Below the pieces are notes generated by a model that did not search any database, had not been told where the DNA came from, and saw only the letters and a program-made list of their open reading frames with translations. Below are positions 15,828 to 23,022 of a stretch of 24,926 nucleotides of DNA, piece after piece. Every line of letters starts with the position of its first letter. The stretch's first letter is position 1. The translations under genes and the position numbers were made by a program. The DNA comes from JBMYQA01 sp049600855 (lineage in GTDB: Bacteria; Bacteroidota; Bacteroidia; Cytophagales; Flammeovirgaceae), in assembly GCA_049600855.1 (NCBI GenBank), contig JBMYQA010000063.1:1-24926 (forward strand), read 5' to 3'.

Positions 15828-16478
15828 ATGACATCCCCTAAAGAACAACTAGAAGCCTTATCAGATATTCGTTCCATGATGGAGCGTTCTTCTCGATTTA
15901 TCTCCCTCAGTGGTTTATCGGGAATTTTTGCTGGCCTTACTGCTTTAGTAGGTGCGTATTTAGCTTATTTGAGGTTAAATCAATACTATATTTCAGAAAA
16001 AACACTACGAGCAGGTGTTCGGTTATTCACGGCAAATCCTGAAACCATTTACGATCTTGTAGTCATTGCTTTGGGTGTTTTAGTTGTAGCGTTATCCTTT
16101 GGGGTCTATTTTACCACCAGAAATGCCAAGCGGAAAGGACAAAAAATTTGGGATCCTATTGCACAGCGCTTAATCCTTAATTTATTCATCCCCTTGGCGG
16201 CAGGGGGTATTTTTTGTCTGATCTTGATTTATCACCAGATGACGGGCTTAGTTCCTGCTGCAACACTCATATTTTATGGTTTAGCTTTAATTAATGCCAG
16301 CAAGTATACCTTACGAGATATTTGGTACTTGGGAATTTGTGAAACAATTTTGGGCTTAATTGCCTGTTTTTATATTGGTTATGGTTTAATTTTTTGGGCC
16401 ATCGGCTTTGGAGTCCTTCACATTATTTATGGAACCGTCATGTACATCAAGTATGAAGCAAAAGATACAAAAGCATAG
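15828..16478 (+). CDS. Multi-pass membrane protein paired with winged-helix regulator
   Basis: A 216-residue integral membrane protein with about six helices: near 23-46, 71-97 (two close segments with the preceding stretch), 115-134, 138-156, 160-183 and 185-206. Its polar N-terminus, KEQLEALSDIRSMMERSSRF, is followed by ISLSGLSGIFAGLTALVGAY. Bacteroidota genomes often carry such a protein immediately before a small winged-helix regulator, as here; its biochemical role is unknown and it may sense a membrane signal. It is the first gene after a consensus promoter with an overlapping inverted-repeat operator. The regulator gene follows by about 120 bases or less, depending on its start. Confidence 0.85.
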   Translation: MTSPKEQLEALSDIRSMMERSSRFISLSGLSGIFAGLTALVGAYLAYLRLNQYYISEKTLRAGVRLFTANPETIYDLVVIALGVLVVALSFGVYFTTRNAKRKGQKIWDPIAQRLILNLFIPLAAGGIFCLILIYHQMTGLVPAATLIFYGLALINASKYTLRDIWYLGICETILGLIACFYIGYGLIFWAIGFGVLHIIYGTVMYIKYEAKDTKA

Positions 16479-16597
16479 TGTTTCGTTACTTCTTTATGAT
16501 GTAGTAGGTATTTTTGCAAACTTACAGAGAAAATGGATGGTTAGTTGAGGTAAGCAAAGCGCTAACCAAATTAGTAGAATGGTCAAATAAGACATTT

Positions 16598-16897
16598 GTG
16601 AAACATATAATTTCTAATCTTAATCGGGTATTTGAAAATCGAATTCGCTTGGGAGCCATGTCGCTCTTGATGGTGAATGATTGGGTGGATTTTAATACCT
16701 TAAAAGATAACCTTGGTGTAACCGATGGCAATTTAGCCAGCCATTTGAGTACCTTAGAAAAGAATGAATACATTGAAGTGCAAAAGCAATTTGTAGGAAA
16801 AAAACCGAAAACAACCTATCGGGCAACCATTAATGGAAGAAAAGCTTTTAAAGAACATTTAGATGCGCTTGAAAAACTCATTCGACCAACAGAATAA
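16598..16897 (+). CDS. Winged-helix DNA-binding regulator (HTH_34 / MarR-like)
   Basis: A one-domain regulator of 100 residues when started at GTG 16598, giving the N-terminus (M)KHIISNLNRVFENRIRLGAMS that is usual for this Bacteroidota family. The winged-helix core is VDFNTLKDNLGVTDGNLASHLSTLEK, with the recognition helix at TDGNLASHL, followed by the wing EYIEVQKQFVGKKPKTTYRAT and a C-terminal dimer-type helix GRKAFKEHLDALEKLI. The frame remains open to a TTG at 16514, which would add 28 residues without family support. Near-identical inverted repeats lie before the preceding membrane gene and directly after this gene, so autoregulation is likely. Relatives are small repressors or activators; the effector is not known. 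Confidence 0.88.
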   Translation: MKHIISNLNRVFENRIRLGAMSLLMVNDWVDFNTLKDNLGVTDGNLASHLSTLEKNEYIEVQKQFVGKKPKTTYRATINGRKAFKEHLDALEKLIRPTE

Positions 16898-16912
16898 TTT
16901 TTTTATTTATTC

Positions 16913-16936
16913 ACTTTGTAACTCAAAGTACTTTTA
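16913..16936 (+). promoter_or_regulatory. Operator copy 2, abutting the DUF1361 start codon
   Basis: ACTTTG (16913-16918), spacer TAACT, CAAAGT (16924-16929), then ACTTTTA. It matches the copy at 15782-15805 at 21 of 24 positions; all three differences lie in the spacer. The ATG follows directly. The -7-like TCACTTTG has no good -33 partner, so it may act as a binding site inside the operon rather than as a separate promoter. Confidence 0.65.
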
Positions 16937-17668
16937 ATGAAAAATACATCACTTAAACAATTGACTACTAGAGATCAAAACCAAATTGGTTTGATACATC
17001 TCCCCTTTTTAAAACCAGTATCGGCCTTAGCACTCGCTTCAATGCTATGTTGCCTCATGGTATCCATTCGATTTATTCGAACAGATACCTTAAAATATGG
17101 CTTCTTACTATGGAATCTGTTCTTAGCATGGATGCCTCTAGTATTTGCCTACTGGCTATACCTAAAAAACTATCCCAAGCGATTTTTAGGCATGCCCAAT
17201 CGGATTATCGGAGTTAGCGAAAAACTTACTTTCCTAACATTACTCGGATGTTGGTTGCTCTTTTTTCCCAATGCCCCCTACATCGTTTCTGATTTAGTGC
17301 ACTTACGCTGGAATCGCGAAACCATTGTTTGGTTCGATGCAGTTTTATTTTTCTGCTTTGCTTCTACAGGCTTACAGGTAGGATTGTTCTCCTTATTCCT
17401 TATCCAACAAACGCTAAATCAGGTCGTAGGAAAGTGGCTGAGTTGGCACCTCATTGCAGTCAGCATTTGGCTATCTGGGTTTGGCATTTACATGGGCAGA
17501 GATTTACGCGTGAATAGTTGGGATTTATTCACCAAACCGCTTGAACTCATCCAAACGATCATTCAAAAATTCAGCATTCACGGCTTAAATATGACCATTT
17601 TATATGCCGTGCTGATCGGCACCGTGTACATCATCTTCCGCAGCTTACTGACGACTAAAGTTCAATAA
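16937..17668 (+). CDS. DUF1361 membrane protein
   Basis: A 243-residue inner-membrane protein of the DUF1361 family. Diagnostic stretches are LLWNLFLAWMPLVFAYWLYL (57-76), LFFPNAPYIVSDLVHL (108-123), WFDAVLFF (132-139) and GFGIYMGRDLRVNSWDLF (181-198). Around six membrane helices are seen. The conserved polar residues on the loops (PNAPY, D119, WFD, GRDLR.NSWD) suggest an active or binding site facing one side of the membrane, but the family has no established function. It follows the winged-helix regulator by 39 bases, with the second operator copy in the gap. It precedes the radical SAM gene by 17 bases, so these are almost certainly co-transcribed. Confidence 0.92.
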   Translation: MKNTSLKQLTTRDQNQIGLIHLPFLKPVSALALASMLCCLMVSIRFIRTDTLKYGFLLWNLFLAWMPLVFAYWLYLKNYPKRFLGMPNRIIGVSEKLTFLTLLGCWLLFFPNAPYIVSDLVHLRWNRETIVWFDAVLFFCFASTGLQVGLFSLFLIQQTLNQVVGKWLSWHLIAVSIWLSGFGIYMGRDLRVNSWDLFTKPLELIQTIIQKFSIHGLNMTILYAVLIGTVYIIFRSLLTTKVQ

Positions 17669-17685
17669 ATTAAACCTACTGAATC

Positions 17686-19122
17686 ATGAAAGTTAAATTC
17701 ATCTTACCTGCATTAACAGAGGCAAAAAGTCCTTATTGGCGACCAATTAAGTATTCCTTATTTCCGCCTTTAGGCTTAGCTACTTTGGCCGCATATCTAC
17801 CCGCACATTGGGAGGCAGAAATACAGGATGAACATGTAGAAGAGTTGAATTTAGCAGATCAGCCCGATTTAGTGGTTATTCAGGTATACATTACCAATGC
17901 ATATCGAGCCTATCAACTTGCAGCTCATTACCGCAAAAAAGGAAGCTTTGTCGCATTAGGAGGATTACACATCACTGCTTTGCCAGAAGAGGCGAAACCC
18001 CATGCAGATGCCATCTTCCTTGGGCCCGGTGAGCACACTTTTCCTCAGTTTTTAAACGATTGGCAAAACGGAACAGTAAAAAATACTTATTTCTCAACCA
18101 CAAGAACCCTACTTGGTATACCAAAAGTGAGAAGGGACTTAATTCAACGAAATCGCTACTTAGTCCCCAACTCCATTGTGGTCACCAGAGGATGCCCACA
18201 CCACTGTGATTTTTGTTACAAAGATGCCTTTTTTGAAGGTGGTAAATCCTTTTATGTACAGCAAGTGGATGATGCACTTGCGGAAATTGATCGATTACCG
18301 GGCCGACATTTGTACTTCTTGGACGATCACTTATTGGGTAATGCCAAGTTCGCTACCGCCTTGTTTGATGGCATGAAAGGCATGAACCGTGTGTTTCAAG
18401 GAGCGGCCACCATCGATTCTATTTTGCGCGGTAATTTAATTGAAAAAGCAGCCGAAGCAGGACTGAGAAGTATTTTCATTGGTTTTGAAACCTTAAGTGA
18501 AAAAAACCTCAAACTCAGCAACAAAAAACAAAACCTTGGCAAAGACTACAGCAAAGCGATAAACCGCCTGCACGATTTGGGCATCATGATCAATGGGAGT
18601 TTTGTATTTGGTTTGGATGACGATGATAAAGACGTTTTTAAGCGAACAGTGGAATGGGGCATTGAAAACGGCATTACCACCGCAACTTACCACATCTTAA
18701 CGCCTTATCCAGGCACAAAACTTTTCCAACAACTGGAAAGTCAAGGGCGAATTCTCACCCGAAACTGGGATTTATACGATACCCGAAGCGTGGTCTATCA
18801 AACACAAAGCATGTCAGCAGAAGAACTAAAAGCGGGCTACGATTGGGCTTATCAATCCTTTTATAGCTGGAAAAACATTCTTCGCGCAAGCTGGCAACAC
18901 CACCACATGAAACACAAACTGAAGCACCTAGCCTATGCAGGAGGCTGGAAGAAATTTGAACCACTTTGGAACTTCATCATTAAAACACAAGGATTGACTA
19001 ACATGCTGCCTTTGTTAGAAGCTATTCTGTCGAAGGTGGGAAAAATCACAACGCATCAACCAACCAAAAACACAAAAACGACAAAAAACCAACAAGTACC
19101 ACTAGTCACTAATCTTCATTGA
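17686..19122 (+). CDS. B12-binding-domain radical SAM protein
   Basis: A 478-residue class B (cobalamin-binding) radical SAM enzyme. The N-terminal 140 residues form a Rossmann-like B12-binding domain with GGLHITALPEEA (92-103) and GPGE (113-116). A DxHxxG motif is not seen; the nearest stretch is DEHVEE (48-53), without the Gly. The 4Fe-4S cluster motif CxxxCxxC is C170-C174-C177 in RGCPHHCDFC. YFLDDHLLG, IFIGFETLSEKNL, and TPYPGTKLF fit the TIM-barrel of this family, with a C-terminal helical region of the kind found in lipid and natural-product methyltransferase or cyclase relatives. The tail after about 455 is Thr/Lys/Asn-rich and probably disordered. The substrate is unknown; neighbours are two membrane proteins and a second radical SAM gene. 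Confidence 0.9.
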   Translation: MKVKFILPALTEAKSPYWRPIKYSLFPPLGLATLAAYLPAHWEAEIQDEHVEELNLADQPDLVVIQVYITNAYRAYQLAAHYRKKGSFVALGGLHITALPEEAKPHADAIFLGPGEHTFPQFLNDWQNGTVKNTYFSTTRTLLGIPKVRRDLIQRNRYLVPNSIVVTRGCPHHCDFCYKDAFFEGGKSFYVQQVDDALAEIDRLPGRHLYFLDDHLLGNAKFATALFDGMKGMNRVFQGAATIDSILRGNLIEKAAEAGLRSIFIGFETLSEKNLKLSNKKQNLGKDYSKAINRLHDLGIMINGSFVFGLDDDDKDVFKRTVEWGIENGITTATYHILTPYPGTKLFQQLESQGRILTRNWDLYDTRSVVYQTQSMSAEELKAGYDWAYQSFYSWKNILRASWQHHHMKHKLKHLAYAGGWKKFEPLWNFIIKTQGLTNMLPLLEAILSKVGKITTHQPTKNTKTTKNQQVPLVTNLH

Positions 19123-19129
19123 GAGCCAA

Positions 19130-19203
19130 GGGCAAGGACAACTCCTTGCCCACAAATGCTCAGTGTTCTTCTTCACAACACACCATGCTGAGCTTCTTTT
19201 TTA
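19130..19203 (+). terminator. Double hairpin after the first radical SAM gene, terminator-like
   Basis: The first stem is GGGCAAGGA (19130-19138) with TCCTTGCCC (19143-19151), a perfect 9-base stem with a 4-base loop. A second, GCTCAG (19158-19163) with CTGAGC (19188-19193), is followed by TTCTTTTTTA. It may attenuate or end transcription before the DUF4173 gene, or act as a processing or stability structure within the operon. Confidence 0.55.
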
Positions 19204-19224
19204 GACAACAAATTCACTAAAAAC

Positions 19225-20757
19225 ATGAAAAATCCAGCGTCGATCAAACTTGCCCTAACGGGAGTCGGAGCCTTGCTATTTAATGCCTTATTTTGGGAAG
19301 AAACCTTAGGCTTAAACACCCTTATTTTTGCCCTATTCATTACAGGAGGCCTATTTTATATCCATCGAAAGGAAAAACTGAGCAATTATGCCATTTTAAT
19401 GGGATTAACCACCTTGTTTTCTGCGGGAATGGTTGTGGTAAACTATTCTTTCCCTGCTCGACTGGCTCTAATCATTTCCAGTATTCTCATGATCGGTTTT
19501 CTCCATCACCATTCCTTGAGAAGTATTCTATATGCGGCTTCAGGCGCATTTTCCAGCTTATTGAAAGTCCCCAAACAACTGATCACCTCAGTACGGTTTA
19601 CAGAAAATACACGGAAAGAGTGGTATAGAGGTATACGTTACGTCCAACTCTTTGTGATTCCGACCATTGTAGCCATCGTCTTTTTATTCATTTTTAGAGC
19701 AGCAAACCCCGTTTTTAATGCGTGGACCAATTCCTTTTTTGACTTCATTGGCATAGGGTTGGAAAATTTATTCACTTGGTTATCTCCTGTACGCTTAATC
19801 TTTGTGCTATTGGGGGCAATACTGACAAGTTGGGCATTCTTCGCCATCGGCCATCCAAAAATCACAGCAAAAGAAGCTGCACAGTCGGATGAGGTACTCC
19901 GAAAACGAAGAAAATTCACGAAAACCAGCGCTCCTTTTACAGCAGTTTCCTTGAAAAATGAAAACAGAACTGGCGCTATTTTAATGGCGATGGTGAGTGT
20001 GATGGCTACTATGGTCAACGCGATTGACATTAGTCATGTGTGGTTTAATTTTGAGTATGATAGCAGCATGAATCTCTCCCAGTTTGTTCATGAAGGAACG
20101 TATTTATTGATTCTCAGCATTTTATTATCTATGGGAATTATGCTCTATTATTTTCGGGGCAATCAAAACTTCTATTTAAAAAATACCCGCATCAAGTGGC
20201 TTGCCCACATTTGGATTGTTCAAAATGTGATCATGGTGATTTCAGTAGCCATTCGAAATTACCATTACATCCATTATCATGGCTTGGCCTATAAGCGAAT
20301 CGGCGTGATCTTTTTCTTAGGATTAACCCTATTTGGGCTCTGGACCTTATTCATCAAAATTAAAGCCAAGAAGTCAGCGTTCTTCTTGTTGCGTACCAAC
20401 AGTTGGGCAACCTATGTCATGGTTTTAATGCTGGCTTCAATCAATTGGGATTTGCGGATTGCGGAGTACAATATCACGCATTGGAACAAAGCGCATACAG
20501 ATGTCGATTTTTTACTCAGTTTATCGGATAAGGCTTTACCAATTTTAGATCAACATCGCGAAGTATTTATTGGACATCAAGTTCCCGCAGAAAAAGCTTG
20601 GGCCAATCCCATTCCAGCGACCATGCGCCTCGATCAACGCATTCAATCATTTGTAGATAATACCGTACATTACTCGTGGTTGTCATGGAACTGGCCGGAA
20701 GACAAGGCATTTAACCATTTCAATGCTCAAGGCATCACCGTATCTATTAAAGAATAA
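19225..20757 (+). CDS. DUF4173/DUF4153-family multi-pass membrane protein
   Basis: A 510-residue inner-membrane protein of the DUF4173/DUF4153 type. Three to four helices lie in the first 115 residues (FALFITGGLFYI, YAILMGLTTLFSAGMVVVNY, ALIISSILMIGFL). Further pairs follow near 145-165 (VIPTIVAIVFLFIFRAANPV), 180-210, 250-270, 290-310, 333-352, 358-378 and 390-410. The C-terminal 100 residues are soluble, with RIAEYNITHWNKAHTDVDFLLSLSDKALPIL matching the family pattern that follows the last helix. No enzymatic residues are obvious and the family's function is unknown. Winged-helix regulators related to the one at 16598 often neighbour such genes in Bacteroidota. It is separated from the gene before it by 102 bases containing hairpins. 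Confidence 0.85.
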   Translation: MKNPASIKLALTGVGALLFNALFWEETLGLNTLIFALFITGGLFYIHRKEKLSNYAILMGLTTLFSAGMVVVNYSFPARLALIISSILMIGFLHHHSLRSILYAASGAFSSLLKVPKQLITSVRFTENTRKEWYRGIRYVQLFVIPTIVAIVFLFIFRAANPVFNAWTNSFFDFIGIGLENLFTWLSPVRLIFVLLGAILTSWAFFAIGHPKITAKEAAQSDEVLRKRRKFTKTSAPFTAVSLKNENRTGAILMAMVSVMATMVNAIDISHVWFNFEYDSSMNLSQFVHEGTYLLILSILLSMGIMLYYFRGNQNFYLKNTRIKWLAHIWIVQNVIMVISVAIRNYHYIHYHGLAYKRIGVIFFLGLTLFGLWTLFIKIKAKKSAFFLLRTNSWATYVMVLMLASINWDLRIAEYNITHWNKAHTDVDFLLSLSDKALPILDQHREVFIGHQVPAEKAWANPIPATMRLDQRIQSFVDNTVHYSWLSWNWPEDKAFNHFNAQGITVSIKE

Positions 20758-20823
20758 GTTCCGTCACCATAACACCGATAGTTCATCTACTTACCTTTTT
20801 GATTTAGATTCTAAGACAAAAGC

Positions 20824-22278
20824 ATGCGAATACTCATTATCAACCCTCCGCATGAATCCATTGGAAGTCGCATTCCTGATGATCATTTGCCTCCACTAGG
20901 GCTATTGGCGATTGGAGGCCCTTTAATCGATGATGGTCATCAAGTGGTCTTATTGGATGCAGAATTTGGCCCCATGTCACAAGAAGAAATTGTAAAGCGT
21001 ACCATTACTTACAATCCAGCTGTAGTGATGTTAGGACATTCCGGCTCTACTTCTGCGCAACCGATCATTTCCGAAATCACGCAAAAAATTAAAGTGGCAC
21101 TCCCTCAAATCACTATCATTATTGGCGGTGTTTATCCTACGTATCATTGGAAACAATGTTTGGAGGATGATCCGCAAATTGATGTTGTGGTGTGTGGAGA
21201 AGGCGAAGCCATCGCTAGGCAATTAGTCATGGCCTTAGCAACACAGCGTGAATTAGAAACGGTCGCTGGAATTGCTTTTAGACGCAATGGCGAAATCATT
21301 AAAACGAAAGCGGCTCCAATCATCCAAGATTTAGATCTATACCGAGTGGGTTGGGAACTGATGAAACCTTATCATTACTCGTATTGGGGTGGAAAAAAGG
21401 CGGTAGTTGTTCAATTTTCGCGGGGCTGCCCTTATCCCTGTAATTATTGTGGGCAAAGTTTATTTTGAAAAAAATGGCGGCATCGCAATCCTCAAAAGTT
21501 TGCTCAAGAATTGGCAATGCTCCATTGGGAATATGGCGTAGAGGTGATCAATTTTGCTGATGAAAACCCAACGACTAACCCAAAAGTCTGGAAACAGTTT
21601 TTATTGGCCCTCATTGCAGAAAATGTGCCGCTACGTTTGGTGGGTTCTACTCGTGCAGATAATATTGTACGCGATGCTGATTTCCTCCATCTCTACAAAA
21701 AAGCAGGATTTGAACGGTTTTTATTGGGTATTGAAAATTACGATGAAGTGGTGTTAGCACAAATCCGAAAAGCGGGATCGGTAAGCACAGACAGAAAAGC
21801 GATTGAATTGCTTCGAAAACATGACATTCTTTCCATGGCGACTTTTGTAGTAGGCTTTGCCGATGAAAAACCAAGCGATTATTACCGTACACTCAAACAA
21901 ATTCTCTCGTATGATCCCGATCAGGTGCAAGCACTATACGTTACTCCACATAAATGGACGCCCTTTTTTCATTTGGTAAAAGACAAAAAATTGGTACAGC
22001 TCGATCAACGAAAATGGGATTACAAGCATCAGGTGTTAGAAACAAAACACCTCAAACCTTGGCAAGTCATTTTTTTAATGAAGTTCATGGAAGTGATCTT
22101 ACAAATGAGACCAAAAGCGTTGATGCGCGTACTTTTTCATCGCGACAAACGCATTCGCCAAGCCATGCGCTGGTATTACCAAATGGGCAGAAGAGTGTGG
22201 TTTCATGAAGTATTTTCCTTCATTTTTAAGGATAAAGTCAAGGTATCGGCAATGACTTTAAAAGAATTTTGGCGATGA
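20824..22278 (+). pseudogene. BchE-like radical SAM gene interrupted by one in-frame TGA
   Basis: The two frames 20824-21468 and 21511-22278 are in the same phase and make one 484-codon gene of the BchE family (B12-binding radical SAM; BchE is the anaerobic Mg-protoporphyrin IX monomethyl ester cyclase). The N-terminal part has a B12-binding-like domain (IIIGGVYPTYH, VVCGEGEA) and the cluster motif C202-C206-C209 in RGCPYPCNYC. Six codons after the last Cys, codon 215 is TGA (21466-21468) in GQSLF*KKWRHRNPQKF; BchE relatives have a Trp there (FW..W/YR.RDP). TGA serves as a normal stop elsewhere in the window. The remaining barrel (NFADENPTTN, GIENYDE, FVVGFADEKP) and C-terminus are undamaged. 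It is a nonsense mutation, sequence error or readthrough site; without readthrough the enzyme is inactive. Pathway unknown; no bch genes are nearby. Confidence 0.88.
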
Positions 22279-22373
22279 GGTGATGAAAAACAAATTGCAG
22301 GATTACAACTGAATGCATAGGTTTGCCTTACTAAGAGTATATTTGAATAAACGCTAATCAAATCAATAGATTG

Positions 22374-22841
22374 ATGGAAGCAACAGGCTTAAACCTCAAT
22401 ATCGTATTAGTGGAACCAGAAATCCCCAATAATACTGGAAATATCGGACGGTTATGTGTTGGGGCAAACTGCCACTTACATTTAATTGAACCGCTAGGCT
22501 TTGAACTATCCGATAAGCGCGTAAAGCGTGCTGGTTTAGATTATTGGCCCGATCTAAAACTCACTGTTCACAAAAACATAGATTTATGGTTGGATGAAGT
22601 AGAAGATGTTTCTCGCATGTTTTTCTTTTCCGCAAAAGCGAGAAAGCCCTATTTCGATATCAAATTCCAACAAGGCGATTGGTTGATATTTGGGAAAGAA
22701 TCGGTGGGTTTAGGCCAAGGATTATTGAATTATTACGAAAATCAATGCGTTACCATCCCATTTCCTGGGAAAGTACGTAGTTTTAATTTATCCAATGCAG
22801 TCGCCATGTCCTTAGGAGAAGCCATGCGGCAGTTGATGTAA
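22374..22841 (+). CDS. trmL: tRNA (cytidine/uridine-34-2'-O)-methyltransferase, TrmL-like SPOUT family
   Basis: A 155-residue SPOUT (trefoil-knot) methyltransferase that would 2'-O-methylate the wobble nucleotide of tRNA-Leu isoacceptors with S-adenosylmethionine. Length and motifs agree with TrmL: VEPEIPNNTGNIGRLC (13-28), FGKESVGL (106-113) and the knot-forming IPFPGKVRSFNLSNAVA (128-144). The start is taken at the ATG at 22374; a TTG directly before it also opens the frame. It is a cytoplasmic dimer in the family. It follows the radical SAM region by about 95 bases; no terminator or clear promoter is visible in the gap, and a functional link to the neighbours is not expected. Confidence 0.93.
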   Translation: MEATGLNLNIVLVEPEIPNNTGNIGRLCVGANCHLHLIEPLGFELSDKRVKRAGLDYWPDLKLTVHKNIDLWLDEVEDVSRMFFFSAKARKPYFDIKFQQGDWLIFGKESVGLGQGLLNYYENQCVTIPFPGKVRSFNLSNAVAMSLGEAMRQLM

Positions 22842-22911
22842 ATTTACCCTAAGTAGCTGAGTGGTTCCCCACTGCTCTGCAAACACTGATCTACCTGCTC
22901 TCCCCACAATA

Positions 22912-22950
22912 AATCATTCATAATATTCACTATTTTAACTGTGAATGATT
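22912..22950. promoter_or_regulatory. Inverted-repeat cluster before the FAD oxidoreductase gene
   Basis: AATCATTCA (22912-22920) pairs perfectly with TGAATGATT (22942-22950), and inside it ATTCAC (22925-22930) pairs with GTGAAT (22941-22946). This nested, palindromic arrangement of ATTCA/TGAAT sites lies 73 bases before the ATG and looks like an operator. The regulator is unknown. Confidence 0.45.
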
Positions 22951-23022
22951 ACTTTCACTCTATGAGCTTAGCTAACCTGATTTTTTCTCCATGTTTAGCA
23001 CAACTCCATAACTTCTATAAAC

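Noticed and set aside
17329..17517. Alternative-frame ORF inside the DUF1361 gene
   Set aside because: It is fully contained in a well-supported gene and has no family features.
21466..21468. Selenocysteine codon in the BchE-like gene
   Set aside because: Homologues carry Trp, not Cys or Sec, at this place, and I see no obvious SECIS-type hairpin directly after the TGA.
21511..22278. Separate gene starting at 21511
   Set aside because: It is the in-phase continuation of the radical SAM gene; its first Met lies inside the conserved barrel and it lacks the cluster motif.
20824..22278. Evidence of photosynthesis from the BchE-like gene
   Set aside because: No other bacteriochlorophyll genes are in the window, and BchE-like radical SAM proteins are known outside phototrophs.
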